Assembly: GCF_001641265.1 (NCBI RefSeq)
Contig: NW_020167529.1
Coordinates: forward strand, 459,001-523,000
DNA from: Pseudogymnoascus destructans
Lineage: Eukaryota; Ascomycota; Leotiomycetes; Thelebolales; Thelebolaceae
Length of the DNA stretch: 64,000 nucleotides
Reading direction: 5' to 3'
A model generated the notes under the pieces. It was not told where the DNA came from and did not search any database. It worked only from the letters and a program-made list of their open reading frames with translations. Made by a program: the position numbers and the translations under genes. The first letter of the stretch is position 1. Each line of letters begins with the position of its first letter. Below are positions 20,294 through 35,794 of this stretch, in pieces.

Positions 20294-20713
20294 TTGAGGT
20301 TTTGACTTGCGCCAATAGGCGACCAGGGGCCATCAAAATTTGGGACATCATTCTCAGAGCGTTTAGGGATGAAGCTTAGTGGCCATAACGAGAGGCCATT
20401 AGATTGGTGGAGCGATATTCGCCTCGTAGCTCTCCACTATCTTGTATAGATAACAGAATCATCTCAATTAAAAACAATCTCGTAGTCTTTTCTCCTGTAC
20501 GGTACTGTGTAGTGGTTGTGCTGCTAGACTTGGCTGTAACCGTTTCCACGCATAAGCCCACATGTGGTTCAGCCGAGCTTTATCCGTTTGGTCGTCGCAA
20601 TGACCGCCCAAAATCCCGCGACAACTTTGACAAGCAACGCACAACAACGATGGGCAGCTTATGAACAAGAGATGCTACCAAGCCAGAGTAGCATATCCTA
20701 ATTACCTTGGGTC
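20294..20713. other. Intergenic, 5' flank of OMA1
   Basis: No gene is supported. This segment holds the 3' flank of the 1000-residue gene and the presumed OMA1 promoter. Confidence 0.5.
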
Positions 20714-21996
20714 ATGATGCTCTTCTCCAAGCTTCTGCGCCCTATAGCAGCTCCTAACAAGTTTGCAAGGTGCGCAGAGCTCGCGGAAGTCCTTCAGCCT
20801 CGCGGCAGCCTGCCCCCACGCGCCATCACAAGACCCAGTTACGAACTATGGCGAAAGATAGGAAACGGACCTCACTCGGCAGGTAGCCGGCAGCAGCAGC
20901 GGGCCTTCCACGAATCTTTCAACACACACCGCCGCCAAGTTTTCCGACGCATCGAACCGCACAATGCGCGGCCCCTCATCACCCCCGAGCAAGTCCGGAG
21001 GTTGTTCGCGTCGGGGCAGTTCCGGGGCCTCGCGATCCTCACCGCGGGTGGGATAACAATATTCTACTTCATGAACATCGAGACGGTTCCGGTGTCAGGG
21101 CGGCGGAGGTTCAACTGCTACAGCGAAGGCAGTGCCGAGGAGCAGGGGAAGTTGGCGTATAACCAGATCCTCTCCGAGGAGTTGAGGAGGGGCAGGGTGC
21201 TACCGAAGTCCGATTTCAGAGTTAAGATGGTGGAGAAGGTGCTTGGGCGGTTGATAGAGGCAGGGGACTTGGGCACGGGACAGAGTGATAAGAAGAAGGG
21301 CGAGGGATGGACGGTACACGTCATCGAGGATCCGAGTAAGTACATATGTCAGGTTGGGTATACAATGGCTGACGATACGGGCTTCAGATCAAGCAAACGC
21401 TTTTGTCCTCCCAGGAGGCAAGGTCTTCGTCTACAGTGGAATATTCCCTGTGTGCAAGACCAGCGACGGGCTGGCGGCGGTTATGGGCCACGAAATTGCC
21501 CACAACATGGCGCAGCACTCGGCTGAAAAGATGAGCCAGATGGTATTGCTCCAGCCATTTGTTTGGGGATTAATGTATCTCGATTATACTGGAGTTACAA
21601 TGGGATTAGGTCGATTTTTAGGGAGCATGGTGCTCGACCTTGGAATTATGAGAGTTTCCTCCAGAGAGCAGGAGAGTGAAGCAGATCATATTGGCCTCAT
21701 GCTGATGGCAGCAGCCTGTTATGATCCCAAGGAAGCGGTAGGGTTGTGGGAGAGAATGGAGAAGCTAGACAAAGAAACGCCCCCCGAATGGCTTTCTACG
21801 CATCCGTCGGTAAGTTTCCATCTTCAAGGCAGTTAAGCTTTTACCTGACCCTCTCCAGAATGCGAATCGAATCCAGCAAATTACCCAATTATTGCCAGAG
21901 GCGGAAAATAAATACCAGGAGAGCAACTGCTCATCGACGGTGAGGTACAACAACGCCTTTCAGGGTGCCATTGGCCGCACTCTAGTTTTCCGGTAA
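20714..21996 (+). CDS. oma1: OMA1 mitochondrial inner-membrane metalloprotease
   Basis: Exons 20714-21335, 21388-21809 and 21859-21996 (introns of 52 and 49 nt, GT..AG) give 393 residues. Splicing forms IEDPNQANAFVLPGGKVFVYSG, the M48C core. The first roughly 90 residues are basic and acidic-poor, as expected of a mitochondrial presequence. One hydrophobic segment near 112 (LAILTAGGITIFYFM) would anchor it. The zinc site is HEIAH near residue 241, and ESEAD near 295 supplies the third ligand. OMA1 is a stress-activated protease for inner-membrane quality control. The last exon (NANRIQQITQLLPEAENKY) fits the family C-terminus. A GTAAGT beside the stop means a further small exon is possible but not needed. 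Confidence 0.93.
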
Positions 21997-22450
21997 GTGC
22001 GTGATGGAGCAGGGGTGCAGTTATGAACAAAATGTACTTTAAAGAGCGAATGCGGCGTTGGCGAGAAATTCCTCCTGGTTGGGTTGAGTTGGCAATGACC
22101 ACTTAGGATATATTCCCATCTATACGCGTGTGTATCAACAGCAAATTTAGAAATCCCTTGTCCCATTCTTTCAAAGGAAAAATTTCCGTTTGCAGTGGTT
22201 AACAATGTTGCTCGAGGGAATAGTGTTCTTTGACGAAACAAGGGAATGGAAACAAGCCCATTCCAACGCGTTTGCGCGGCCGGCCGATTTGTTTCTTTCA
22301 AGATGATGCCAACAGCGAAGTGGCTTTGCTTTGACCTTCAGGAGGCTCAATTTGCAGCGATATATTGATAGAGGACCAGCACGTCGGCCACAAGATTTTT
22401 CCTCAAAACCTATTGGCACCCACTCGTGATGCTTAATACCCATTCTCACA
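21997..22450. other. Intergenic between OMA1 and the 11-exon gene
   Basis: 454 bp with no supported gene; minus-strand frames here have no signature. The ATG at 22451 follows CTCACA. Confidence 0.5.
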
Positions 22451-26834
<4,384 letters not shown>

Positions 26835-27677
26835 ACGCCTCGTCTCTTCGGATGTCAGATAGACAGGAGTTACTTTCACTATTTCGTATTAATAATATTA
26901 TACAATATGACATTTTCAAAATGAACCAATAACAAACGCACCATGTAAAGAATCTGACGGGTGATAAAACAACAATTATGTTTTTATTCAAGTAGGGTAT
27001 CTCTTAATCAAATTACAAGTAAAACCCCCTACAAAAAAAGTCTATCCTTAGTTTGCCTCGGGAGTTTTCCAAATGGCACCGTTCCTGTTCTTAACCGAAT
27101 CCTGTCTATAATAGCCCATACCCATCCCGTCCTGTCTATAAAAGTCCCATTCCCAAGTCTGTGAATACATCTCATCCCATCATGATATCCATCATGCATG
27201 CGCATCATCATCACCACCCCCCCCCCCCCTTATTAGGTGGGGATGTACAGATACCCTCACACCAACATAAGAGGTGGTGGGGGCTCTGTAAAACGTATCA
27301 TCAATCCATCCCCGATATCCAAAACCCGAATCCAAAAATCCGGAACCAAAAACGAAAAATAAAAAAGCAAATATGACGAAAAGAAAAATATAAAGTAAAG
27401 AAAGGCGAGTCGTATATAACATAACAGGCAAACAGCGGCCCTGAAACCGAGGCGGATCAAAGCTAGGTGCCGAAGCGATGGGTCGTTGGTGTGGTAGAGC
27501 GTGACGGTGCGTGAGATCGTTGGTCTCGAGATGAGTGACCAGCAAGTGAGACAACCCATCTCATCCACCAAATATACCCACCCACCTGTACACACTTCCC
27601 CCCCTACTCCTCCTCCCCAACAGCATCCACCTCCCCCACTCCCTCCCCTAGCACCCACCCGCCCCCCTCCACCCGTC
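26835..27677. other. Intergenic between convergent genes
   Basis: 3' flanks of the 1111-residue gene (plus) and a C2H2 gene (minus). It has a C-run at about 27217-27229 and a purine-rich AAAATAAAAAAG stretch near 27340-27400. No gene is supported. Confidence 0.5.
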
Positions 27678-29279
27678 TCACAACCCCCTCCCGTTCCGCC
27701 CACTCCAAAACCCCCCCAGCACTCTCACACCACCCCCCCCTCCCCGTCCCTTAACCGCCTCCCAATGCCTCGCAACATGTTCCATCCTTTCGTCCCACGC
27801 CCTCGCCCCTTCCCACCCCGCCGTACACCCTGGGACGGGGCAGTGCGTTTTCGTGATCTGCGCTCTGCCTTTGCGTTTCCCCTCGTCGAGTAACTCAGAT
27901 AGTCGTCTCTCCCACGCCTCTTTCCCCGCGCCAGACTTAGCCGAAGATGAGAGGGGAGAGTGCATACGCCGGAGATGCTGCGCAAAGAGGTCTTTCCGGT
28001 TGAATTTACCGGATTGGCCGGGGGCGGAACAAGGCCCGACACGGCATTCCCAGTAGAAGAAACAGGTGTGTTTGCTGGCTACGTGGCGCTTCCATTCATT
28101 TTTGGATGCGAAGGCTGAGGTGCAGCCCGCCCATTCGAAGGTGCAGGGGAATGTCGGGTTTGAATTCCCAGCGCGCCCCGCGGAGGAGGAGGAAGAAGAG
28201 ACAGCATTACCCTTCCTCTTCTCCACGCGACTCCCAGAAGTCAGCTGCAACACCCTCGTCGTCGTCGTCGGCGGCGGCGGCGGCGGAGCAGGGCGTTGAC
28301 CTGCGCGACGGCGGGGCGTGCGAGAGGTGCGACGCGCCGCGTGGGGGGTCCATGTACCGTCTGTGTCGGTGTCGTCGTTGGCGGGGAGGGGGGAGTCGAT
28401 GTCGAATGCTGCGTCGAGGTCTGCGTCGTCGACTTCCATTGGGGTTTGGTGGGGAGTGAGGCGTGGCGCGGGTGGGTTTTGGGTTGTGTAGGAACGGGCG
28501 GGGGAGTGGTGGCTGTGCATGGAGGGTGCGGGGGAGAGGTGTAGGTGGAGGAATTGGTTGTGTGTTGGTGGGCGGGGAGCGAGGGTGGTGGTCATGGAGG
28601 TGTTGGTGTCTTGTTCGCCGGAGTCTTGGTCCATGAACATCTCCTCCTGCCCTCTGAATGTTGGGTCCTCGTCTAACTCGAAGTGGATCATGGACATATT
28701 GGGAATCGTCTGCTGTGAAAACGGCTGTCCGCCGCCAGCGTAGAAGTCTGCTTCATGGCTGAGAGAGCTGATACCGGAGTGCGAGCGCGTGAGAGCGTGT
28801 GCGGCGTAGGGTGACGAGACAAGAGAAGGATCCTGGCGGTAATCGCGCTCGCTCTGTGGGCTCAGCGCGCTGCTATCGCGGGAATTAGCGCCGGGAGATG
28901 GGGCCCACTGGTCGAACGACGCCGACGAGGAGCCATAGGGGAGGTTGGAGGTTTGTAGCTGCTGGGGCGCCGGGTAAGTGTCCTGGTGTGCCTCTTGGTA
29001 AGAGTACTGTTGTTGGCTCTGGCGGTTCTGCATACTGTCGTTGAAGGCCTTTGGGGACTCGAGGGTCTGCGCTGTCCACTCCTGCTGCTGGGAATCAGGA
29101 TGGGAGCGGCCGCGCGGGACGGAGATGGGGACGGGGACGGGGACAGACTCCAGGTTGGTAATCCAGTGGATGGGGTCCACGGGGTAGGAAGCCTCTTGCT
29201 GATCGACCTGGGAGGCCATCATACTGTTATAGGCAAATATCTGGGGACGGTCCCATGGGGCTTGGGTCTGGTAATCCAT
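27678..29279 (-). CDS. C2H2 zinc-finger protein (gene A)
   Basis: A 533-residue protein if it starts at Met 29279 (MDYQTQAPWDRPQIF). The frame stays open 86 codons upstream (to 29537), but that extension is Ser/Arg-rich and leader-like. The N-terminal two thirds are low-complexity Gln/Ser/Pro with acidic patches. Fingers lie in the C-terminal third: CTFEWAGCTSAFASKNEWKRH..H, then YWECRVGPC..KFNRKDLFAQHLRRMH, and CPVPGCTAGW..RMEHVARH. This order matches the C-terminal module of the next gene to the right, including SKNEW/SKNDW and DLFAQHLRRMH/DAFKSHLSRTH. Likely a nuclear DNA-binding regulator; target unknown. Confidence 0.8.
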   Translation of the reverse strand: MDYQTQAPWDRPQIFAYNSMMASQVDQQEASYPVDPIHWITNLESVPVPVPISVPRGRSHPDSQQQEWTAQTLESPKAFNDSMQNRQSQQQYSYQEAHQDTYPAPQQLQTSNLPYGSSSASFDQWAPSPGANSRDSSALSPQSERDYRQDPSLVSSPYAAHALTRSHSGISSLSHEADFYAGGGQPFSQQTIPNMSMIHFELDEDPTFRGQEEMFMDQDSGEQDTNTSMTTTLAPRPPTHNQFLHLHLSPAPSMHSHHSPARSYTTQNPPAPRLTPHQTPMEVDDADLDAAFDIDSPLPANDDTDTDGTWTPHAARRTSRTPRRRAGQRPAPPPPPPTTTTRVLQLTSGSRVEKRKGNAVSSSSSSAGRAGNSNPTFPCTFEWAGCTSAFASKNEWKRHVASKHTCFFYWECRVGPCSAPGQSGKFNRKDLFAQHLRRMHSPLSSSAKSGAGKEAWERRLSELLDEGKRKGRAQITKTHCPVPGCTAGWEGARAWDERMEHVARHWEAVKGRGGGGGVRVLGGFWSGRNGRGL

Positions 29280-29537
29280 GGAAGGTAGGTAGGTGGGTAG
29301 GCAGGAGCCTGGAAGGGGCAGGTGTTGGAGGGGGAGGGAGAGAGAAGGCTCGGGATAAGAGCGTTGATATAGACGGAGGGTTGTTGGAGAGCTGTGACGT
29401 CGTGTTGGATGTTTGACCGGGCGTCGGCCAGTGTGAGAGCTGGATTTGGAACGAGAGCGGGAAGGATGGTGCTTCGCCTCGCGTTGGCAGACGGTGGATG
29501 GTGGATCACACGTCACGGACAGACTGTGGGCGGCCAA

Positions 29538-32081
29538 GGCTGAGTGTAGGGGTGATGGTGAGAGAGGCTTAGCTAGGCACTTACATGCGTGTTGTTGTTG
29601 TTGTTGTTGTGTTGTGTTGTGTTGGTTGAGGATGAATGGTGATAGGGATGAGAAGAAGGAAGAAGGTGAGCAAGGGAAAGAAGGGAAGAGGGGGAAGGAG
29701 GAGGAGGGGGAGATTTAAAGAATGGAGGGTAAGTGAGAGAGAGACGGACAGGACATAAGGGAAAGGGCACACACACCGAAGCATGCATGCATATGAAATG
29801 TATCCCATGTATGGCTGCATGTCAATTGAAGGATAGAGAATGAAGGGAAGCGTGGCGTGTCTCGTGTGGGTGGGCATGGCGTCTAAAGTGCGTTGTTGTT
29901 GTTGTATTTCTTCATGGGCCGGTCAGGTTGGACTCCCAGGGTCTAATTCCTCTTGTTTTCTCAGATATCGTGGGCAGGGACGGCGGGCGGCGTGAGGGAA
30001 GGCGGGGGGTGGGTGGTGGGCGGTTCTATGGATGGCGGGCGGGGTGGACGGTGGGCGGTGAAAGATACGTATCTTTGAGCAGAGCCTCACGCTTGTAGAG
30101 CTGGTAGGAATAGTCGAAGCCAGACCGACATCCCTGCTCACCGGTCGAGAGGCTGAGAAGCTGAGGCGGCAAGCAGAGGCCTTTTGACAAAATAGTTTTT
30201 GACAAAATAGTGGATGGTGACGATCATTCAGGGGGGGGGGATAGTAGTACCGACAGACAGGGATCGACTGACTGACTGCTGACAGCTGACTGACGACGAC
30301 GGCGGTTTAGAGCTGGAGATGGGATAACCCTCCCCCCCTCCCCCCCTCCCCCCCTTCCCCTCCCTCCCCTCCGTCCCCCCTCCTGCCTCGCCATCACCAT
30401 CAACCTCATCCGGTGCGCTGTAGTGGGTCAGGGTTCGGTGTACGGGATGGGAATGGCGCGCGGGAAGGGGGGGAGGGGAGATGGTGAGGGGGTAATATTG
30501 TAGGAGCGTCACGTGATATGCGTACGTACTGTACTGTAACTACATATGGCAGAAACTCTATATAAGTTACCGAAAGGCAAAGCTCGAACCGACCCGTCCG
30601 CTATAGGCAGTGATTACTTGTCCTGGTTCAGTTCATTGTTGGTTATGCACCCCGCCACAACTATCCATCCAAACACAGCACAGCCCCGCGCCACCAACAA
30701 ACTCCCCCCCCCCCATCCCATCTCCCATCTCCCATCTCCCATCATCCCCCCAGCCGAACCCCTGGTCCCCTACTCCTACCCGAAGAAGCCCTAGCCGCGC
30801 CCTGCGGATTCGCCACTGGACTGAACTAAACTAAACTAACTAATGCAGGGAATAAAGTCCTCTACGGTATTCCCTGCATTAGTTAGTTTTAGTTTAGTAT
30901 GTGGGTTCTAATGGGTGTGTACTGTACGTAGTATGGCTAGGGAGCGGGGCCGGAGGGAGGCGCGGTGGAAGGGTGATGACGATGATGGGGGGGTTTACGG
31001 CATGACGGCACATGGTAACTGGATGATGATGGATGCACGGATACGAGGTGCATTTGGGTTATAGGTTGATGGTTGATGGTTGATTGTTGATGGTTGATGG
31101 TTGATTGTTGGATGGATACTGGTATGTATGTATGTATGTTGGTAGGTAGGTAGGATAACGCCCCGTGAGACGCCTAACACCTTGCCTGCTGGTCTGGGGC
31201 AGAAGGAGCAAAACCAGCCACGTCTATATGCGCGCTGTCCGTTAGAGCGTTAAAGGTGTCGGTGGTGTTGCTCGGGGAGAGTCGGTGGGGCGTGGTGAGC
31301 GATGGGAGATGTCGTGAAGCCGGCTTGGAGTGGTAGTAGGTAAAGATGCCGTGATGTCAAACTTAGAGGTTTGTAAGGGTTGATAAAAGGCCCATGTGCG
31401 AATGAATGCCTCGACGTGAAAACCCAAGTAATCCATGTGATCCAAGAGAACTCCGATGCCGCATGCATGCCCGCGCTGTGTAATAAAACACCCGAGTAAA
31501 GAATAAAACATGCGCCGATAATGAGAGGGGCCAAAACACGCCCGCCAATTGAGGCGAAAAGGAATAACACGCCGCCAATCCAAGTGAGAAGGAACCAAAA
31601 CCATGCCTCCGCCCGCCATTACACCATCGACGTCGGAAGAGAATAAAACAAGCACAGCCCCAAACGCCACACTCTATCCATCTCCTTTTTCCGATCCAAA
31701 CTCCGTCACACCCGCCTCACTTTTTCCGCTCCCATACCCCCGTCACACCCGCCTCACTCCATCTCTTTCCTCAATGATTTCCTGCACGCATGTCAGCCCC
31801 ATGCCCCATGCCACCACCAACACCACCACCAAACTCACGGAATACTCTTCTTCACCCCCCCCCACGCCCTCCTCACCTGCCTCCCCCCCTCCCTCGTCAC
31901 ACTCCTAACCCTCTTCTCACCCTCCTGCGCCGCCCTCGCAAACCTCCTCCTCCCCTCCCTCACAAGATCCCTCCCCCCCCTAATCGTAACCTCCACTCCC
32001 TTAACCACCTTACTCGGCACCCTCAACCCCTTCTTCTTCACTCCCCCAACCTCCAGCTTCCCCTCCAGCTTCCCCTTCGCC
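29538..32081. other. Long intergenic region with simple repeats
   Basis: About 2.5 kb between two C2H2 genes. It holds GTT repeats (29588-29625), purine-rich (GGGAAG)-type sequence, poly-G and poly-C tracts (30228-30240, 30330-30350), TTGATGG repeats (31060-31115), TATG and GTAG repeats, and a strong foldback at 30825-30899. Frames over 31600-32080 are Pro/Ser low-complexity and not supported. The right part is the promoter and leader region of gene A plus the 3' flank of gene B. Confidence 0.5.
30825..30899. repeat. Near-perfect 30-bp foldback hairpin
   Basis: The left arm (30825-30854, ending CTAATGCAGGGAATA) is the reverse complement of the right arm (30868-30899, starting TATTCCCTGCATTAG), with one extra T and a loop of about 13 nt. 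It could be a tiny MITE remnant or a structured transcript end. Confidence 0.85.
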
Positions 32082-34654
32082 CTAACCGTCGGCACCCTCA
32101 CCCTCCTCCGTCCATGCTGCCATCTCCACTTTGCCCGCTCCGCCGCGCCCGGAAAAGTGGCCATCGAAGTGGTCGAAGCGGGCGCTCCAGTCGCGTTGCG
32201 GGAGCCGGCGGGCGCAGAAGCCGCAGTGGAATGTGCACGGGCAGGGGGCGAGGCAGCGCGCGAGGGTGGCGCTGTCATTTAGTTCTGTAGAGCCGATCTG
32301 GTGCGTGCGTGATAGGTGGGATTTGAATGCGTCGAGGTGGTAGGAGATGTGTTTGCATGCGCTAGGTTTGTCGTGGTCTCTGTCTCGGTTTTGAGATTGC
32401 GTTTGTAGGGTTGCTGTTGTTGTGGTGGTGGCGGAGGGGAGTTGGCAGCGCCAGGATTCGTAGTGGAGGTGTTGCGAGTTCTCGTGCCGGCGCCAGTCGT
32501 TCTTGCTGCCGAAGGTTTTGGCGCAGGGTGGGAAGGTGCAGTGGTACGGGCGGGAGTGGCGCTTCATGTGTTTTCTGGATGGTACGGGTTAGGAGGGAAG
32601 GTGCGATCGAGGGGTGGGGGGAGACGTACGCCATTTCGCTGGGGCGGCGGCAGGTTTTGAAGCAAACGCTACAGGAGAGGGGAGATCGGGGCTGGGTTGA
32701 TGGAGAAGGGGCGGGGGGTTCAGGTAGGAGAGCGGTTTTCCTTTGTAAGACGAATCCGCGGCTGTTCATGTCTCGTAAGATTGTGGCCGCGTTATCGTCG
32801 TCTTGTGAATCTGTGTAGCAGTCCTCATCTTTGGAATGAGCTGCAACAAGGTCTCCTGAATTAAAATCTTGCTGGTTGGATTTGTCACGGCTGAACAGGG
32901 CTCCTATATTAACACGTCGGTCCACTGGGTCCTCCCTTAGAGACATTGGCTTTTGGCTGGCGCCCATTCCTCTGAAATTCCTGTCCTGGCTCCGTTTGTT
33001 GGCTAGTGCGCTTGCAAGAGCTTTCTGTGCGTGAGAATCAGTGGAACCATGTATATATGATCCATTCTCCCTCTTCGGGGTAGTTCCTATCGTAGTTGCA
33101 ACTGGTGTTGCACTTTTGGATATATCCAATGTTGGATCCATTAAATATTCCATATCCGTGGTATCAGCTGGCCTATATTTGGTCTCCGCTAGTATATTGG
33201 TAGCCGTATCACCTAGGTCACGGCTTTGATCCGCCATTATGTAGAAAGATATATCCTCTGGATGGCCCTGGTCATCATTATCATACATCTCGTAATGGCT
33301 TCCATCAGTAGCCAGTGATTCATTGCTCTGTTCCATGGCATGGTCAAAGGAAATCTCAAGGCTGGCGTCCTGTATTTGAAGATCTGCACTTATTTCTTGT
33401 GGTCTGTCACCAAGTTGAATCCTTGGGTCCCCAAACCAATGCTGCTCTTTTTTCCTGCCATTTAGATGTTAGTTAGGCTCACGTAGTAGTTTTTATACGA
33501 TCACTAACCGTTGAATAATTCCCTTGATCTCGTCCTTTTCCATACCATGGCATCGATCGAGATGGACTCCGAAGTTATCCGAACGAGTAAACTTCCTGCC
33601 CTTTTCTTGACATTCACTGAAATGGCAAGAGAACAACTGGATGGGACGTCCAGAGACTTTGCCTTCCGGATGTTTGCTTCGAATATGTCGGTCCAGGTCA
33701 TTGACAGTCCCAAACCCCTGTCCGTGTCCACTTCCTGGGCAGTCAGGATATGAGCAGATGAATGGCTTTTTATGGCGCAGATCATGTTTCCTAGAAACTT
33801 TCAGCACAGTCACAGCTTCTCTACAGAAATATTACCTCAACACGGATGGTGTTCTGACTGCCTTGTTGCAGGTTGGGCAGCGTAGCAATGGAGGCACAAC
33901 ACGCGAGATCTTGGAAGAAGCAACTTCTGGTCCAAACGTGGCATCCGCCTGTTGGAAGCCATGGCTATGGGGATATGCAATCCGGTTTCCTGTGGCCGGG
34001 AGTCCAGTATCAAAATTGCTAATTGAAGGAGCATATGCGCTTTGCAGCGATCCATACCCTGAGTCCGACTGGGGTTTGCCAAGTACCACACCGGCTGCGG
34101 CGTCACCCTCGGTCTGGAAGCGCTTCCCATATAGGTTTTGGTTCACTGGGAGTTGTCCAACCAGCTGGCTCTTCAGATGCAACCTACCGTCAAAAGTAGA
34201 AGGTTCGGCAAAAAACCCCTTTTGTGACCATGGATCCTCATCGTTGAAAACATAGAAAGCCAATGTGTGGGTATATGGAATAGTAGATGAAACACCCACC
34301 GATATCTGTGGTGGATTTGTGGGAGTGCTGTGCCATTTCGGCAACGTTCTCTGCCCCGGTATCCCGGAAGGTACAGAGTTATACGCAGCGTCCAAAAAGC
34401 TGGCTCCCATAGTCCTAACAATAATGGAATCTCCTGCCACCGGCTGAGACAGATAGCTCATTTGCATCGGGAATAGGCCTGGGTCTGATGGTCCATCATG
34501 GCTGAACTGGTCCCAGTTGAGCGGCGACGTAGAGGAACGAGAAAATCCTGGCGGCTAGATCGACAAGTATGTCAGATTATGTCTTTTAACATCACTCATG
34601 GAACCTGTAGCTTCATACATTATTCGTGTTGCGGTGAGCGCTATTCGAGTCCAT
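32082..34654 (-). CDS. C2H2 zinc-finger protein with duplicated finger module (gene B)
   Basis: Five exons reconstructed: 34654-34619, 34554-33836, 33790-33509, 33454-32630 and 32574-32082, all introns GT..AG (64, 45, 54, 55 nt), total 784 residues. The start MDSNSAHRNTNN is set by splicing. Module 1 (about 235-345): CPTCNKAVRTPSVLRKHDLRH, CSYPDC..GFGTVNDLDRHIRSKH, CHFSEC..KFTRSDNFGVHLDRCH. Module 2 (about 600-735): CSVCFKTCRRPSEMAKHMKRH, CTFPPCAKTFGSKNDWRRH, then DAFKSHLSRTH and CTFHCGFC..FDHFDGH. Both modules have a phase-2 intron at the same residue, just before KHxxxH, indicating internal duplication of an intron-bearing unit. The regions between are acidic and Ser-rich. Probably a nuclear transcription regulator; no known target. 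Confidence 0.85.
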
Positions 34655-35737
34655 CTTCGCCAGCTGCAGAGCCTGTATCCAAGGCTATCACTTCGAGCTG
34701 CTGAGATGTCCCCGACAGACCAGCTAAATTGACAGTCGGGACACTCTCGACTTCAAGCCTTGCGACCCCGATCAAAGTAGGGTAGGACACAGCCAAAAAG
34801 TAATAATTAACTCTCTCCAACATCCATGTTGAAAAGATATACGTTAGGTTCCCTCGCAAAAAGGAAAACTAGATGTGGTGAAATGGCGCCCGAAGCATCA
34901 TGGCGTTGCGAACGACTCTGGCCGGGCGTTGATGGTTCGCAAAGGATCGAAGTCCGCAACGAGGCAGATTCGACCGTGGACCGGTGTGTGCTTTGGGATT
35001 AAAAATGAGGGTTCGCAACGGCGGAGGTACTGTCACATCTTAATGAAAAGACGGTCAGAGCAGGGAGCGGTAACAAGTGGCAACCTTCATCGCATCAGTA
35101 GATGTCAGGCGTTGAGAGGTATTCTATGTGGCATTTTGAAAAAGTGAGGCTGCTTACCGAAGGGCCGAGTTGTTTTAGGCAACAGTACACCACACCACAT
35201 TGGCGGGCGTGATTGACAGGCCCCGAAACATTCTCCTGTGTACTGCACCTACTAGGTATCACAATCATTTCCATTCGAGAACTCCATCCGTTTGTAATCG
35301 TACTTCCCACTGAACTTTGCTTTGATTTCCGAACGACGCTTTGTAAAGTTGGTAGTCTAGATCTTACTAACAGAGCCCTCGCCTCGTTTAGAGAGTAGTA
35401 GGGCTGCCATTTCTTGTACACCTTGCGGCTAGGGCGGAAATCCACGTGAATCTAGGTCGAGGATGTGCTGAATAAGATCTGACTCTTCGTACGGAGTTAT
35501 CTTACGTGAGTTAGGGGTAGAGTCGCGTTAGGAAGTCATCCTATAAATCCGGTCACGGAAGGTTGTGCGGGGCACATCGTACGATTCTAAAGCTGATTGA
35601 ACACTTTGGCAATAGCCTTGTTTGATTGCTTAGATAGCTTGTAGTATTCTATCCTCTTTATTAGAGGATTGGGCTTGTGTTAGGGGTGGCATGTTGTCTG
35701 TAGTCAAGTTGACGACACGTTTTGGTGTTTTTGCTAG
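34655..35737. other. Intergenic, 5' flank of gene B into repeat island
   Basis: No gene is supported. The first roughly 200 bp are the presumed promoter of gene B. Around 34900-35020 the phrase GTTCGCAA/GTTGCGAA recurs. The right part is the edge of the second repeat island. Confidence 0.45.
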
Positions 35738-35783
35738 TGACTCGCTTAGGATGGCGACTCGCTTGTGAAATACGTTTAAAGAA
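35738..35783. repeat. Remnant TIR of the older pogo family
   Basis: Two copies of GACTCGCTT (the second extended as GACTCGCTTGTGAAATACG) match the paired GCCAACTCGCTTGTG layout at 16107-16151. This is an orphan transposon end lying about 10 bp from a younger element. Confidence 0.55.
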
Positions 35784-35794
35784 GCATTTTATTA

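Noticed and set aside
31603..32290. Pro/Ser-rich plus frames
   Set aside because: Low-complexity antisense or flank of the C2H2 gene B; no domain.
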